Shown one piece after another: positions 8,778 through 17,347 of a stretch of DNA of 64,000 nucleotides. Positions within the stretch are counted from its first letter, which is position 1. Each line of letters opens with the position of its first letter. This stretch comes from an uncultured Sphingorhabdus sp. (lineage in GTDB: Bacteria; Pseudomonadota; Alphaproteobacteria; Sphingomonadales; Sphingomonadaceae), in assembly GCA_947501885.1 (NCBI GenBank), contig CANMXN010000003.1, positions 135,959 through 199,958 of the forward strand, read 5' to 3'. A model generated the notes under the pieces. It saw only the letters and a program-made list of their open reading frames with translations, was not told where the DNA came from and made no database searches. The position numbers and the translations under genes are program-made.

Positions 8778-9443
8778 TTATTTTCTTTTGCCCAATATTC
8801 CGCCGAGTGACTTAAGCGGGTTTTTACGCACTTTATTTTCCTCAGCAGCCATATATTTGAAAATACCATCCATAGTTTTTTCGGTAACATGGTCGGTTAA
8901 ATTATCACTGCTAATGCCCAGTTTCCGTACTGCGCTTACATTGCTTAATTTTTCCATTTGATCAAAAGCACCAACATCACCCATAGCTTTTACTACAAGT
9001 GGACGGATTTTCTCACGCAGACTATCACCACTACTTTCACGCAAATAATTAGTGGCACCGCCTTTTTCTTTTACGATGCCAACGCCATCTTTTAGGCTTA
9101 AGCCATTTATAGTATCGCGGAAAACAGGTTTGGCTTCTTTTGCTGCCAAGCTTGCTGCATCATTCATGCTTTTCGTAAGATCTTTGGTCAAACCTCTTTT
9201 GCTAGTGAAGCGTAATAATTTGCCAGCATTTTTAAGTGGGCCTGGGAGTAAGATACGTACCGCTTCGTCTGCAAAAAAAGCACCAGGCTGTGCTAATTTG
9301 TCCAGTGCATTGTCAGATGCTTTACCAAGTAAGCTGCTAACGCCAGCGCTTTGTGCTGCTACTGGGGCAATCGGCACAATTGCCATAGATGAACATGAAA
9401 GGATACTTACTGCTATTGCAATGCGGACGTTTTTCTTAACCAT
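8778..9443 (-). CDS. DUF4197 exported protein
   Basis: The 221-residue protein starts with a signal sequence ending near VAAQ and continues with the helical DUF4197 pattern, including LLPGPLK, KEAKPVFRDTI, TNYLRESSGDSL, KAMGDVG and a late VTEKTMDGIFKYMAAEE. The family is periplasmic and uncharacterised. It is convergent with the S1/P1 nuclease and divergent from an alpha/beta hydrolase. Confidence 0.85.
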   Translation of the reverse strand: MVKKNVRIAIAVSILSCSSMAIVPIAPVAAQSAGVSSLLGKASDNALDKLAQPGAFFADEAVRILLPGPLKNAGKLLRFTSKRGLTKDLTKSMNDAASLAAKEAKPVFRDTINGLSLKDGVGIVKEKGGATNYLRESSGDSLREKIRPLVVKAMGDVGAFDQMEKLSNVSAVRKLGISSDNLTDHVTEKTMDGIFKYMAAEENKVRKNPLKSLGGILGKRK

Positions 9444-9549
9444 AATATTCTCCTATATGTCACGGCATAGCATAAATAATCTTATCTGCATGTAAAATGA
9501 TGTTAATGTCAATTCTTGACCATAGATAAGAATATAACGATACAGAGGC

Positions 9550-10518
9550 ATGAAAAAATTTATTGTACGAATATTATTGGTAATCTTCGCGATAATGTTG
9601 ATCGCAGTATTATCATTATATTCTAGTGATACAGACCGAGAAGAAATGATTGCTAAATATGGCGGTGATAAAGCGCTATTTATCGATGATGGCTATGGTG
9701 GACGGCTGCATTACCGTGATGAAGGGAATAAGAATGGACCAGTTCTATTATTGATTCATGGATCAAATAGCCATTTGCAAACTTGGGAATCTGTTGTTAC
9801 GGAGCTTAGAGATAAATATCGGCTAATATCTTATGATCAGCCAGGGCATGGTTTGAGTGGATCAGCGGGTAATGATGATTACCGAGGTGATGCTATGGCA
9901 GCGGCTGGAGTGAGAATATTGGATGCAATAGGCATTGATGAAGCTATATGGGTAGGCAATAGTATGGGGGGATGGGTATCGTGGCGTGCCGCCTTATCAT
10001 ATCCTAACCGTGTTTCTGGGTTGGTACTTATTGATGCCTCTGGTGCGAGGGGAGGGAAGAAGGTTAGTCCCTATATTGGTGCTCGTTTGATGCAAACTGC
10101 ATTAGGACAAGCCATTTTGCCTTATGTTAGTCCAAGGTTTCTAGTGAAAAGCTCACTCAGTCAATCGGTTTTTGATGCAGATGTTTTGAACGAGGATGTT
10201 ATTACGCGTTATTGGGAGCTGGTTCGTTTTCCAGGTAATCGTAAAGCCACCATTAAACGTGTTAATGCAGACCGTGAAATCGAAAAATGGGATGATATTG
10301 ACAATATTACTGTTCCGACACTGATTATATGGGGTGAAGAAGATGCAGTGATTCCCGTCTCACATGCTGATTTGTTTGAAAAAGCGATAAAAGGCAGCAA
10401 GAAAATTATTTATCCGAATATTGGCCATTTGCCGATGGAAGAAAATCCTAATATTTTGGCAAAAGATATTGATAAATTTATCAAGACATGGCCAGAATCA
10501 TCTTTATTTCAATATTAA
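9550..10518 (+). CDS. Membrane-anchored alpha/beta hydrolase
   Basis: The 322-residue protein has an N-terminal signal anchor (4-24) and a complete alpha/beta hydrolase domain. LLLIHGSNSH supplies the oxyanion region, GNSMGG the nucleophile elbow (Ser138), WGEEDAVIP the acid residue and IGHLPMEENP the histidine. The substrate class (esterase, lactonase or other C-C/C-O hydrolase) cannot be told from sequence. The catalytic domain most likely faces the periplasm. It stands alone. Confidence 0.85.
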   Translation: MKKFIVRILLVIFAIMLIAVLSLYSSDTDREEMIAKYGGDKALFIDDGYGGRLHYRDEGNKNGPVLLLIHGSNSHLQTWESVVTELRDKYRLISYDQPGHGLSGSAGNDDYRGDAMAAAGVRILDAIGIDEAIWVGNSMGGWVSWRAALSYPNRVSGLVLIDASGARGGKKVSPYIGARLMQTALGQAILPYVSPRFLVKSSLSQSVFDADVLNEDVITRYWELVRFPGNRKATIKRVNADREIEKWDDIDNITVPTLIIWGEEDAVIPVSHADLFEKAIKGSKKIIYPNIGHLPMEENPNILAKDIDKFIKTWPESSLFQY

Positions 10519-10732
10519 AAGCTTTTGATTAATTAAGAAGTAATCAAGTTTTTTAACAAGTTTGTAAGGTTATATCATTCCAGGTTGCAAATAATGCAAC
10601 TTGGTTGATTCTTTATTCAATTGTATCTTTCCTGTGAAATATTATTTCAACACTGACATTGACTGAAAGACAGCCTCTCATTGCTTCCTCTCAGCAATTG
10701 ATCTGTACAATATTGAATATAAGGATGATGAA

Positions 10733-10804
10733 ATGAAAAAATTGATAAGCTTCGTAGCTGCATTAAGCGTTAGCAGCATTCTATTTTCTATAACAATCGT
10801 ATAA
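10733..10804 (+). CDS. Possible 23-residue hydrophobic peptide or remnant of a secreted protein
   Basis: In the 496-bp gap 10519-11014, AAGGA at 10721 is followed by an ATG frame of 23 codons: MKK, a hydrophobic run with Leu/Ile/Val/Ser, and then TAA. It reads like an intact signal sequence that stops before any mature domain. It is followed within 100 bases by a perfect hairpin and a strong terminator, so the unit is a self-contained short transcript. It could be a leader peptide, a micro-protein or a truncated gene. Nothing else is seen in the gap. Confidence 0.4.
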   Translation: MKKLISFVAALSVSSILFSITIV

Positions 10805-10843
10805 TCAAAAAATTGAATATCATTGTTCTAACGAAACATAATA

Positions 10844-10903
10844 AAGGAATATCAAATATATTCCTTAATATCTAAAACCCTCATTATTTTTGAGGGTTTT
10901 TTA
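10844..10903 (+). terminator. Hairpin plus Rho-independent terminator
   Basis: AAGGAATAT/ATATTCCTT (10844-10866, loop CAAAT) is followed by a perfect ten-base stem AAAACCCTCA/TGAGGGTTTT (10874-10900) running into TTT. The second stem is a textbook terminator for the small unit at 10733. Confidence 0.8.
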
Positions 10904-11014
10904 TTATATAATGGCTTAATATAACCGCAAATTAATACCCAACAGTTCGGTATAACTTTTTCATATCATTCTTTAAAACATTATCCTAGACTAACCCTGT
11001 GAGAGGGTTTATTT

Positions 11015-11929
11015 ATGGTAAGTATTAGAGCATCGCTAACACAATTTTATCTGCGGCATTCCAAATATAAAAAAATATTTTCAGGTAAAGGCGGTGCTGA
11101 AACAGCCATAGAGAAATTGCACGCTATACCTGCTGCACTGCCTAGCGCACGTTTTAAACGCAAATATCATGTAGAGGAAACCCAATTTCAAGGACAATCT
11201 GTTTATACGGTTTCTAAACATAATCGCGATATCAATAGTGATCAGCAAATCAACACGATCTTATATTTACATGGCGGCGGTTATGTAGGGGCCATTAGCC
11301 CATTCCATTGGTACCTTATAGGTCGCTTGATCGACACTTTAAATGTTACTGCCATTGTTCCTTTTTACCCCAGAGCGCCGCAACATGATGTGGATGCTAA
11401 TTTTGCATTTATGATGCCTTTTTATGATGATTTACTCTCTCGATATGATCCAAAAAGGATGATGGTAATGGGTGATAGTGCTGGAGCTGGCCTTACGCTT
11501 GCATTGACACAACAAGCTATTGCATCTGAAAAGATACCACCTGCAAAGATAATTTTATTATCGCCTTGGCTAGAGGCCAGCGGCAATGATCCGCGGCAAA
11601 TTGCTATTGAAAAAGATGATTGTTTGCTTGGTGTTGTGGGGTTGCAAGCATGCGGACGTGCTTATGCTGGTGATAATTCTATCATTGATGCTAGAGTTTC
11701 GCCTGGATTGGGTTCACTATCGCAATTGCCGCCTATTGCCATGTTTGCAGGGACATATGATATTTTGCTAACCGATGCACGCAACTTTAAAACGCGCGTA
11801 GATGCTAGCGAAATACCAGTGCAATTAAGCTATCATGAGTATGAAAAGATGCATCATGTTTGGATGATATTGCCTTGTCCGGAGACCGATAGCTGCATTG
11901 AACAAATAGAGAATTTTGTCAGAGCTTGA
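11015..11929 (+). CDS. HSL-type (family IV) esterase/lipase
   Basis: The 304-residue alpha/beta hydrolase has the HGGG oxyanion motif at 86-89, typical of hormone-sensitive-lipase-like esterases, and the nucleophile motif GDSAG with Ser155. The acid residue is probably in FAGTYDIL and the histidine is in MHHVWMI near residue 280. No signal peptide is visible, so it should be cytoplasmic and hydrolyse short acyl esters. GAGAGGG lies eight bases before the ATG. Confidence 0.88.
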   Translation: MVSIRASLTQFYLRHSKYKKIFSGKGGAETAIEKLHAIPAALPSARFKRKYHVEETQFQGQSVYTVSKHNRDINSDQQINTILYLHGGGYVGAISPFHWYLIGRLIDTLNVTAIVPFYPRAPQHDVDANFAFMMPFYDDLLSRYDPKRMMVMGDSAGAGLTLALTQQAIASEKIPPAKIILLSPWLEASGNDPRQIAIEKDDCLLGVVGLQACGRAYAGDNSIIDARVSPGLGSLSQLPPIAMFAGTYDILLTDARNFKTRVDASEIPVQLSYHEYEKMHHVWMILPCPETDSCIEQIENFVRA

Positions 11930-11986
11930 TAATGAAACATTATAGGGCGTTAAACCAATAACCTTTCACATTTTGCTTTTACAATT

Positions 11987-12418
11987 TTATTGCTCTTTAG
12001 ATATTTTGTTATCTAATGATAATGTATCAAATTCTTTAAATGCTATCAAAATCAGTGTCGCAGCTGCTACCACTATAGACGGAAAAAATAATGTATTTCT
12101 GCTACTTTCGTCTAGTAAGTATAGGCCGAGCGGATCTAAAATATATTGCCATATCGCCGCAGCCCCTAAACATAATATGATGGCCTGTAGCGGATAGATA
12201 TATTTACGAAATAGGCCAAGGATTACGAGTGCGCCAACAACTACTTGGAAAATACCCCATGGCATTTGTAATGTCTCAGATGTCCAAAAGCTGCCATAAT
12301 ATTTTGTTGCGATACGCACACCTGTTTCTGCAGACCCGATTTTAATAAAACCCCAGATGATCAGCATTGCACCTGTAGTAATGCGCGTGAATAACAATGT
12401 TGCCGCTTTCATATCCAT
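11987..12418 (-). CDS. DoxX-like small membrane protein
   Basis: The 143-residue protein has four predicted membrane helices (about 8-26, 54-72, 76-95 and 110-130) with the layout of the DoxX family: RITTGAMLIIWGFIKI in the first helix and a Gly/Leu-rich second helix (QVVVGALVILGLF). Family functions are varied and largely unknown. It lies directly before the acyltransferase on the same strand, but the 75-base gap does not prove an operon. Confidence 0.75.
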   Translation of the reverse strand: MDMKAATLLFTRITTGAMLIIWGFIKIGSAETGVRIATKYYGSFWTSETLQMPWGIFQVVVGALVILGLFRKYIYPLQAIILCLGAAAIWQYILDPLGLYLLDESSRNTLFFPSIVVAAATLILIAFKEFDTLSLDNKISKEQ

Positions 12419-12493
12419 TTTCCTCTCTCTTAAGCTATTGATCTTACTTAATACAAAAGATTATCATCTAAAAAGTTCATCGATTGCTATATT

Positions 12494-13090
12494 CTATAAA
12501 GATGTATCTACAATATTTTTCATGGCTTTATCAGGGTGCCTTGGTGTTACACTTTTATAGTTTTTTTCAATGATCTTCATATCTTGTTTATAATCACCAG
12601 TCGTCATAAAGGCTTCGATCAAACCGCCTGTCTTATTGCCATAATCCATCATGCCGATCACTAGAGGAACATTTGCCTCGCGCGCGATATGGTAAAAGCC
12701 TGTTTTCCACTGTTGCACACTGCTTCGAGTACCTTCTGGCGCAATAGTAAGCATAAATTGTTTGCGCTTAGAAAACTCTTGCACCATAGCTGCTACAATA
12801 TCTTTACCGCCTGAACGATCAACAGGTACACCGCCCATATCAAGCAAAAAGTTTTTCCAAGGCCAACGAAATAGCGATTCTTTCGCCATAAAATGTGGCT
12901 GTATTCCCAACTCATTGGTTAAGCCGATAAAATATAAAAAGTCCCAATTGCTTGTGTGCGGTGCTGCTACGATAACAAAACGTTGATCTTTTGGGGCTTT
13001 ACCGACTGCGCTCCAACCATTTCGTCTATATATCCATACAATGATATGTTTCACAATACGCGATAATATCGACGGTTTTCTCTCAAGCAT
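12494..13090 (-). CDS. 1-acylglycerol-3-phosphate acyltransferase family protein
   Basis: This 198-residue protein has the two acyltransferase blocks: PHTSNWD, a variant HX4D motif with His45 and Asp50, and PEGTR near 118-122. These bind the acyl donor and the phosphate of the acceptor. It is shorter than PlsC of E. coli (245 aa) and resembles the compact sphingomonad family. The likely role is acyl transfer to a lysophospholipid or related lipid. Only weak hydrophobic character is seen at the N-terminus. Confidence 0.85.
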   Translation of the reverse strand: MLERKPSILSRIVKHIIVWIYRRNGWSAVGKAPKDQRFVIVAAPHTSNWDFLYFIGLTNELGIQPHFMAKESLFRWPWKNFLLDMGGVPVDRSGGKDIVAAMVQEFSKRKQFMLTIAPEGTRSSVQQWKTGFYHIAREANVPLVIGMMDYGNKTGGLIEAFMTTGDYKQDMKIIEKNYKSVTPRHPDKAMKNIVDTSL

Positions 13091-13308
13091 CTGCTATAGC
13101 CTTACTATTTGCCCCACCCAGTGTAAGCTTTGAACATATTTTACCAAAAGCGCAATTGGTTTTACACAGAGAAAATAATGGAGAGAGAATAGATAGAAGA
13201 AAATGCTTTTTCGCAATTATCTTGTCAAGAAACCATCTCGTCATTAGATGTAATTAAACTATATGTCGCCGCAAAAACAAGTGCGTCGATTCAAAGGGAA
13301 TTATATTC

Positions 13309-14448
13309 ATGACCAGTAACGTATCGAGCAATATTCCGGTTATCTCGGCAACGGGCTTGTTCACACCCAATCAAAATATCACTAATGAAGAACTGGTCAA
13401 AAGCTTTAATCACTATGTTGACAAGTTTAATACAGAAAATGCTGATGATATTGCCGCTGGCACTACAGAGGCCTTAACGCACAGTTCGGTTGAATTTATC
13501 GAAAAGGCGAGCGGTATTAAGGCTCGTAACGTGCTTGATAAAGACAATATATTAAATCCAGATATTATGTCTCCACTTTTTCCAGAGCGTCCTGATGAAG
13601 AGCTTTCCATTCTTGCGGAAATCGGTGTGAAAGCTGCCAAACAGGCGCTTGATAATGCTGGCCGTGATGTCAGTGACGTGGACGCGATCCTTTGCGCTTG
13701 TTCGAATATGCAACGCGCCTATCCTGCTATTGCAGTGGAGATACAAGATGCCTTGGGCATGGAGGATGGTTTTGGGTTTGACATGAATGTGGCCTGTTCT
13801 TCAGCAACATTTGGAATACAAACAGCGGCAGATTATATTCGTTCGGGAAATGCCAAATCGGTATTAGTTGTAAGCCCCGAGATTACATCAGCTCATTTAA
13901 ATTGGCGTGATCGTGATAGCCATTTTATTTTTGGTGATGTTGCAACGGCTGTTCTCGTTGAGAGTAAGACTATTGCTCCAGATAATCACTGGGAAATCTT
14001 GGGCACGAAATTGAAAACCAAATTTAGTAATAATATACGCAATAATTTTGGATTTTTGAACAGAACAAGCCCTGAAACACGGGATGATCCGGACAAATTA
14101 TTTGTTCAAGAAGGCCGTAAGGTCTTTAAAGAAGTGGTGCCTATGGTCGCAACTATGATTGGTGAACATGCGAAGCATTTAAATATTGATCCGACGAAAC
14201 TGCGCAGGCTTTGGTTGCATCAAGCCAATGCAGGGATGAATAGGTTGATAGCACAGCGCGTATTAGGTCATGAAGCTAATGCAGATGAAAGTCCAACTGT
14301 GCTTGATAGTTATGCCAATACTTCCAGCGCCGGTTCTATCATTGCATTTCACAGACATAATGCCGATCTTGCGGTTAATGATTTGGGACTTATTTGCTCG
14401 TTTGGAGCGGGATATTCTGCTGGTAGCGTGTTCGTTCGAAAAAGCTGA
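13309..14448 (+). CDS. Beta-ketoacyl-ACP synthase III-like enzyme
   Basis: The 379-residue thiolase-fold protein carries the KAS III triad: Cys163 in NVACSSATFG, His in LWLHQAN near 305 and Asn in YANTSSAG near 337. It is longer than classical FabH (about 317 aa) because of an insertion between residues 35 and 100, as in the long sphingomonad KAS III group. It condenses an acyl-CoA or acyl-ACP with malonyl-ACP, but whether it primes fatty acid synthesis or serves a special lipid is open. It is convergent with a PilZ gene, with eight bases between the stops. Confidence 0.85.
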   Translation: MTSNVSSNIPVISATGLFTPNQNITNEELVKSFNHYVDKFNTENADDIAAGTTEALTHSSVEFIEKASGIKARNVLDKDNILNPDIMSPLFPERPDEELSILAEIGVKAAKQALDNAGRDVSDVDAILCACSNMQRAYPAIAVEIQDALGMEDGFGFDMNVACSSATFGIQTAADYIRSGNAKSVLVVSPEITSAHLNWRDRDSHFIFGDVATAVLVESKTIAPDNHWEILGTKLKTKFSNNIRNNFGFLNRTSPETRDDPDKLFVQEGRKVFKEVVPMVATMIGEHAKHLNIDPTKLRRLWLHQANAGMNRLIAQRVLGHEANADESPTVLDSYANTSSAGSIIAFHRHNADLAVNDLGLICSFGAGYSAGSVFVRKS

Positions 14449-14456
14449 CCACTGAT

Positions 14457-14792
14457 TTATTTTGCCCTTCGTGCAGCATAAATATAAGAGATATGATCAA
14501 ATATTGCTGAATGTAATGGTTTTACGAATGTGCATCCATATATTTCATTTTTATGCCAAATTACATTGGCCTCCAAAGATTCAAATCCTGGTATAATAAG
14601 AAAAATATCATTATCTTCGTCTAACCACATTGCAGTAGTCATACGAAAACCTGTTTCTGAAATATCCAATATTTTTACACTGGATTTGCCGCCGTTTCTA
14701 GGGCGGATATGTGCGTCAATGGTAACAATGCTTCGTCTATATTGACGATCATTATAATATTTCTCATTATCATCTTCTGCAACAGTTTGCAT
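14457..14792 (-). CDS. PilZ-domain protein
   Basis: The 111-residue protein is a single PilZ domain. An N-terminal Arg cluster (RQYRRS, about residues 17-22) and ILDISETGF correspond to the RxxxR and DxSxxG motifs that bind cyclic di-GMP. No partner domain is attached, so it is probably a small adaptor passing the c-di-GMP level to motility, envelope or secretion machinery. Confidence 0.85.
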   Translation of the reverse strand: MQTVAEDDNEKYYNDRQYRRSIVTIDAHIRPRNGGKSSVKILDISETGFRMTTAMWLDEDNDIFLIIPGFESLEANVIWHKNEIYGCTFVKPLHSAIFDHISYIYAARRAK

Positions 14793-14891
14793 ATAATAAC
14801 CTATTTAATATCCATGTAATATGTGAGTCACTTTTTACAACGTAATACATAGGATTTAATTTTCAGTAAATTATATAATGGTTAATCCCGA

Positions 14892-15068
14892 TTAATTCAA
14901 AATTAAGGCGAGTAGAAAATAGATTAATATTGGTGATCCGGCGCCTATCAATGTTGCTATAACAAATAATATACGAATAATTTTTACGTCTACATTAGAC
15001 CATGCTGCTAGTCCGCCGCATACGCCAGCTAATTTTTTGTCTGTTTTGCTTAATGATAGTTTGCTCAT
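14892..15068 (-). CDS. Small PspC-domain membrane protein
   Basis: The 58-residue product reads SKTDKKLAGVCGGLAAW, then a DVKIIRILF stretch and a C-terminal hydrophobic helix with GAGSPILIYFLLAL. This is the compact PspC domain with its conserved KLxGVCGGLA motif. PspC proteins are envelope-stress sensors in the phage-shock response, but stand-alone versions are widespread and poorly understood; no pspA or pspB is nearby. The gene ends just beyond the left copy of the long direct repeat that encloses recF, on the same strand as the micro-peptide genes. Confidence 0.85.
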   Translation of the reverse strand: MSKLSLSKTDKKLAGVCGGLAAWSNVDVKIIRILFVIATLIGAGSPILIYFLLALILN

Positions 15069-15261
15069 TATTTTTCCTTCATATGTAATTTTATATAGTA
15101 AATTGGTTTATATTATATGTGTTTATGTTAAGGCTGATGTGCATATTATGATACCAAATATGCTGTGAACGGGTAGGGGGTCATTCATGGCTTTATCCTT
15201 CATTTATGCTTATATTTGCCTTATTAATTGCCTTTAGTTTTAGGATTATTTATCTTTGGTA

Positions 15262-15381
15262 TTAGGCAAAGAATGCAGCGGTAGGGGAGAGTGCAGGAGC
15301 GATGCTCATACCGATGGTGATGCTAGCGCATATAAGGGCTGCTAAGATGCTGGTGACTTGGTTTACGGCTGTGTCTGTCAT
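15262..15381 (-). CDS. Micro-peptide A, copy 1 (39 aa, one membrane helix)
   Basis: The frame starts at CAT 15379-15381 with AGGA about nine bases upstream. It codes a polar N-terminus (MTDTAVNQVT), a hydrophobic helix (SILAALICASITIGMS) and a tail ending in AAFFA. It shares its helix and IAPA tail with micro-peptide B 67 bases upstream. Compared with its copy at 17162-17281 there are three base differences, all in third codon positions and all synonymous, which supports real coding. No known family is recognised; a membrane peptide or type I toxin-like peptide is plausible. Confidence 0.7.
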   Translation of the reverse strand: MTDTAVNQVTSILAALICASITIGMSIAPALSPTAAFFA

Positions 15382-15447
15382 GATAAATGTCCTAAAATGA
15401 TGTGAGATGGAGAGAGTTGCGTAAGAGAGAATGTTTAAGCCTATGGT

Positions 15448-15564
15448 TTAAGCAAAGAATGCTGATGTTGGTGCAATAGCAGGAGCGATGCTCATACCGA
15501 TGGTGATGCTAGCGCATATAAGAGCGGCTAAGATGCTGGTGAATGTTGTTGCTGTGTCTGTCAT
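15448..15564 (-). CDS. Micro-peptide B, copy 1 (38 aa, one membrane helix)
   Basis: The frame starts at CAT 15562-15564, preceded on the minus strand by AAAGGA nine bases upstream, a good ribosome binding site. The product begins MTDTATTFTS and then has the same helix as peptide A (SILAALICASITIGMS) and ends TSAFFA. It is the first gene of the two-gene unit, followed by peptide A on the same strand. The copy at 17348-17464 is identical. Function unknown. Confidence 0.7.
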   Translation of the reverse strand: MTDTATTFTSILAALICASITIGMSIAPAIAPTSAFFA

Positions 15565-15591
15565 ATATAATTCCTTTGTTTCTGTTTGTTT

Positions 15592-15637
15592 CCACCTTAG
15601 GTGGTGATGTTAACATTATAGCATGAGGCGTGCCAAC
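15592..15637 (-). promoter_or_regulatory. Promoter-like region and palindrome of the micro-peptide unit, copy 1
   Basis: On the minus strand upstream of peptide B lies TTGGCACG (15629-15636), four bases, then ATGCTA. The GG and GC are ten bases apart, as in sigma-54 promoters (TGGCACG-N4-TTGC). Overlapping it is TATAAT (15615-15620), a perfect sigma-70 -10 box without a good -35 at 17 bases. Downstream the 13-base palindrome CCACCTTAGGTGG (15592-15604) could be an operator or a 5'-UTR hairpin. Which sigma factor acts is undecided. Confidence 0.4.
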
Positions 15638-15850
15638 TTTAGGAAGTGGTATAAAAACAGATGTTTACCTAATTTTAAGGATATAATATTGTTGAGGATA
15701 TCAGAGATATTGGTGTAAAATCCTATAAAATGAAAAAAATCCCAACCCATATGTGAATATTTTCAGTATATGTTCATATTGACCCTATTAATCAAATAGC
15801 CTTGAATCTTTGCAGTTGACCATTTTTTAAGATGCTCTAGCGATTACCCT

Positions 15851-16975
15851 ATGAGCTTATCGCGTCTCACATTGACTAACTTTCGCAATCATGGGGCGAT
15901 TGACCTTAAGATTAATCGTGGATTTATTATTTTTTCGGGAGATAATGGTGCGGGTAAAACCAATATATTAGAGTCTGTGTCCCTGCTTGCACCTGGCCGA
16001 GGGCTTAGGAGGGCGCCGCTTCGTGATATAGCGCAACAAAATAGCCCTGGTAATTTCGCCATATCTGCTGTGTGCGATGAGATGCAAATAGGTACTGGAA
16101 CAGAAATATCCGCACCTGACCGGCGTATTTTGCGCATTAATGGTGCTGCGGCCCCGATCAATAGATTGGCCGAATATCTATCTATCACTTGGCTTACACC
16201 AGCCATGGACAGATTATTTAATGATAGTGCATCCGCACGCAGGAGGTTTTTAGATCGCCTTGCGCTAGCTTTATATCCAGATCATGCTCATCATGCGAGC
16301 CGATATGAAAATGCTATGCGGCAACGTAATCGTATTTTTGCGGATGATGCGCTCTTTGATGAGGCATGGATTCTCTCTTTAGAAGCGATAATGGCTGAAC
16401 ATGGTTTTTATATCTCTGAAAACCGCAGGCGGTTGGTAGAGAGGCTGAATATATATATTGAGGCAGAGCGGGATAATATCTTTGCTAAGCCAATATTGAA
16501 GATTACTGGCGGCAATATTGCTGATAATAGTAGAGATTCTAGTGAAAGTGATATGAGCAGCCATTTCTCTAGTATTGATGAGCTGCGTCATGCCTTACAA
16601 TTAGGACGGCCAATGGATCGCTCTGCAAAGCGCAGCCTGATAGGGCCGCACCGCGATGACTTAATCGTCATACATAAAGCAAAAGGACAAGCTGCAGCAC
16701 ATTGTTCCACGGGTGAGCAAAAGGCATTGCTGCTCTCGCTTATCTTATCACATGCATCGCTGGTGAGAGAGCAAAATAAGGGTAAGCCTCTATTGATATT
16801 ATTGGATGAAGTGGCTGCACATTTGGACCCTGCGCGGCGTGCAATATTGTTTGAGAGATTATCGCAGGGTCATAGTCAGATATGGCTCACAGGAACGGAG
16901 AAAAATCTATTCCTTGGTACGGAGACTTATGCGCAACATTATCATTTTAAAAACGGTATATTGCAATTGGGTTAG
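15851..16975 (+). CDS. recF: DNA replication and repair protein RecF
   Basis: RecF is the SMC-like ATPase that, with RecO and RecR, loads RecA at single-strand gaps. The 374-residue protein has Walker A GDNGAGKTN near the N-terminus, the ABC signature in STGEQKALL and Walker B LLILLDEVAAHLD, all intact and at the usual spacing; length is normal. It is not next to dnaA or dnaN (dnaN is about 41 kb away). It lies alone between two direct repeats of about 680 bp, so recombination between them would delete or duplicate recF itself. Confidence 0.95.
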   Translation: MSLSRLTLTNFRNHGAIDLKINRGFIIFSGDNGAGKTNILESVSLLAPGRGLRRAPLRDIAQQNSPGNFAISAVCDEMQIGTGTEISAPDRRILRINGAAAPINRLAEYLSITWLTPAMDRLFNDSASARRRFLDRLALALYPDHAHHASRYENAMRQRNRIFADDALFDEAWILSLEAIMAEHGFYISENRRRLVERLNIYIEAERDNIFAKPILKITGGNIADNSRDSSESDMSSHFSSIDELRHALQLGRPMDRSAKRSLIGPHRDDLIVIHKAKGQAAAHCSTGEQKALLLSLILSHASLVREQNKGKPLLILLDEVAAHLDPARRAILFERLSQGHSQIWLTGTEKNLFLGTETYAQHYHFKNGILQLG

Positions 16976-17161
16976 ACTATATAGTCCATAAATTGGTTTA
17001 TATTATATGTGTTTATGTTAAGGCTGATGTATATATATGTACATATTATGATACCAAATATGCTGTGAACGGGTAGGGGGTCATTCATGGCTTTATCCTT
17101 CATTTATGCTTATATTTGCCTTATTAATTCCCTTTAGTTTTAGGATTATTTATCTTTGGTA

Positions 17162-17281
17162 TTAGGCAAAGAATGCAGCGGTGGGAGAGAGTGCAGGAGC
17201 GATGCTCATACCGATGGTGATGCTGGCGCATATAAGGGCTGCTAAGATGCTGGTGACTTGGTTTACGGCTGTGTCTGTCAT
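17162..17281 (-). CDS. Micro-peptide A, copy 2 (39 aa)
   Basis: This encodes exactly the same 39-residue peptide as 15262-15381. The three base differences (Ala GCT/GCC, Ser TCC/TCT, Pro CCT/CCC) are all silent. The ribosome binding site and upstream spacing are unchanged. A nearby 26-codon frame in the repeat is destroyed in this copy by the ten-base insertion, so the repeat tolerates change where it is not coding. Confidence 0.7.
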   Translation of the reverse strand: MTDTAVNQVTSILAALICASITIGMSIAPALSPTAAFFA

Positions 17282-17347
17282 GATAAATGTCCTAAAATGA
17301 TGTGAGATGGAGAGAGTTGCGTAAGAGAGAATGTTTAAGCCTATGGT

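Larger units (their letters stand above)
15099..15778. repeat. Long direct repeat, left copy
   Basis: This 680-bp segment recurs at 16989-17678, about 1.9 kb away, in the same orientation. The copies differ by about six base changes and one ten-base insertion in the right copy (17031-17040), so they are about 99 percent identical. Each contains two tandem micro-peptide genes on the minus strand, a promoter-like region and a palindrome. It bears no transposase, no terminal inverted repeats and no tRNA target, so it is not an ordinary insertion sequence. Confidence 0.95.

Noticed and set aside
9052..9495. Plus-strand frame of 147 residues over the DUF4197 gene
   Set aside because: It is antisense to a recognised family and has Ser/Pro/Leu composition typical of a shadow frame.
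15120..15205. A 26-codon minus-strand frame (MKDKAMND...) inside the long direct repeat
   Set aside because: The ten-base insertion in the right repeat copy destroys it, and no good ribosome binding site precedes it, unlike the two micro-peptide frames.
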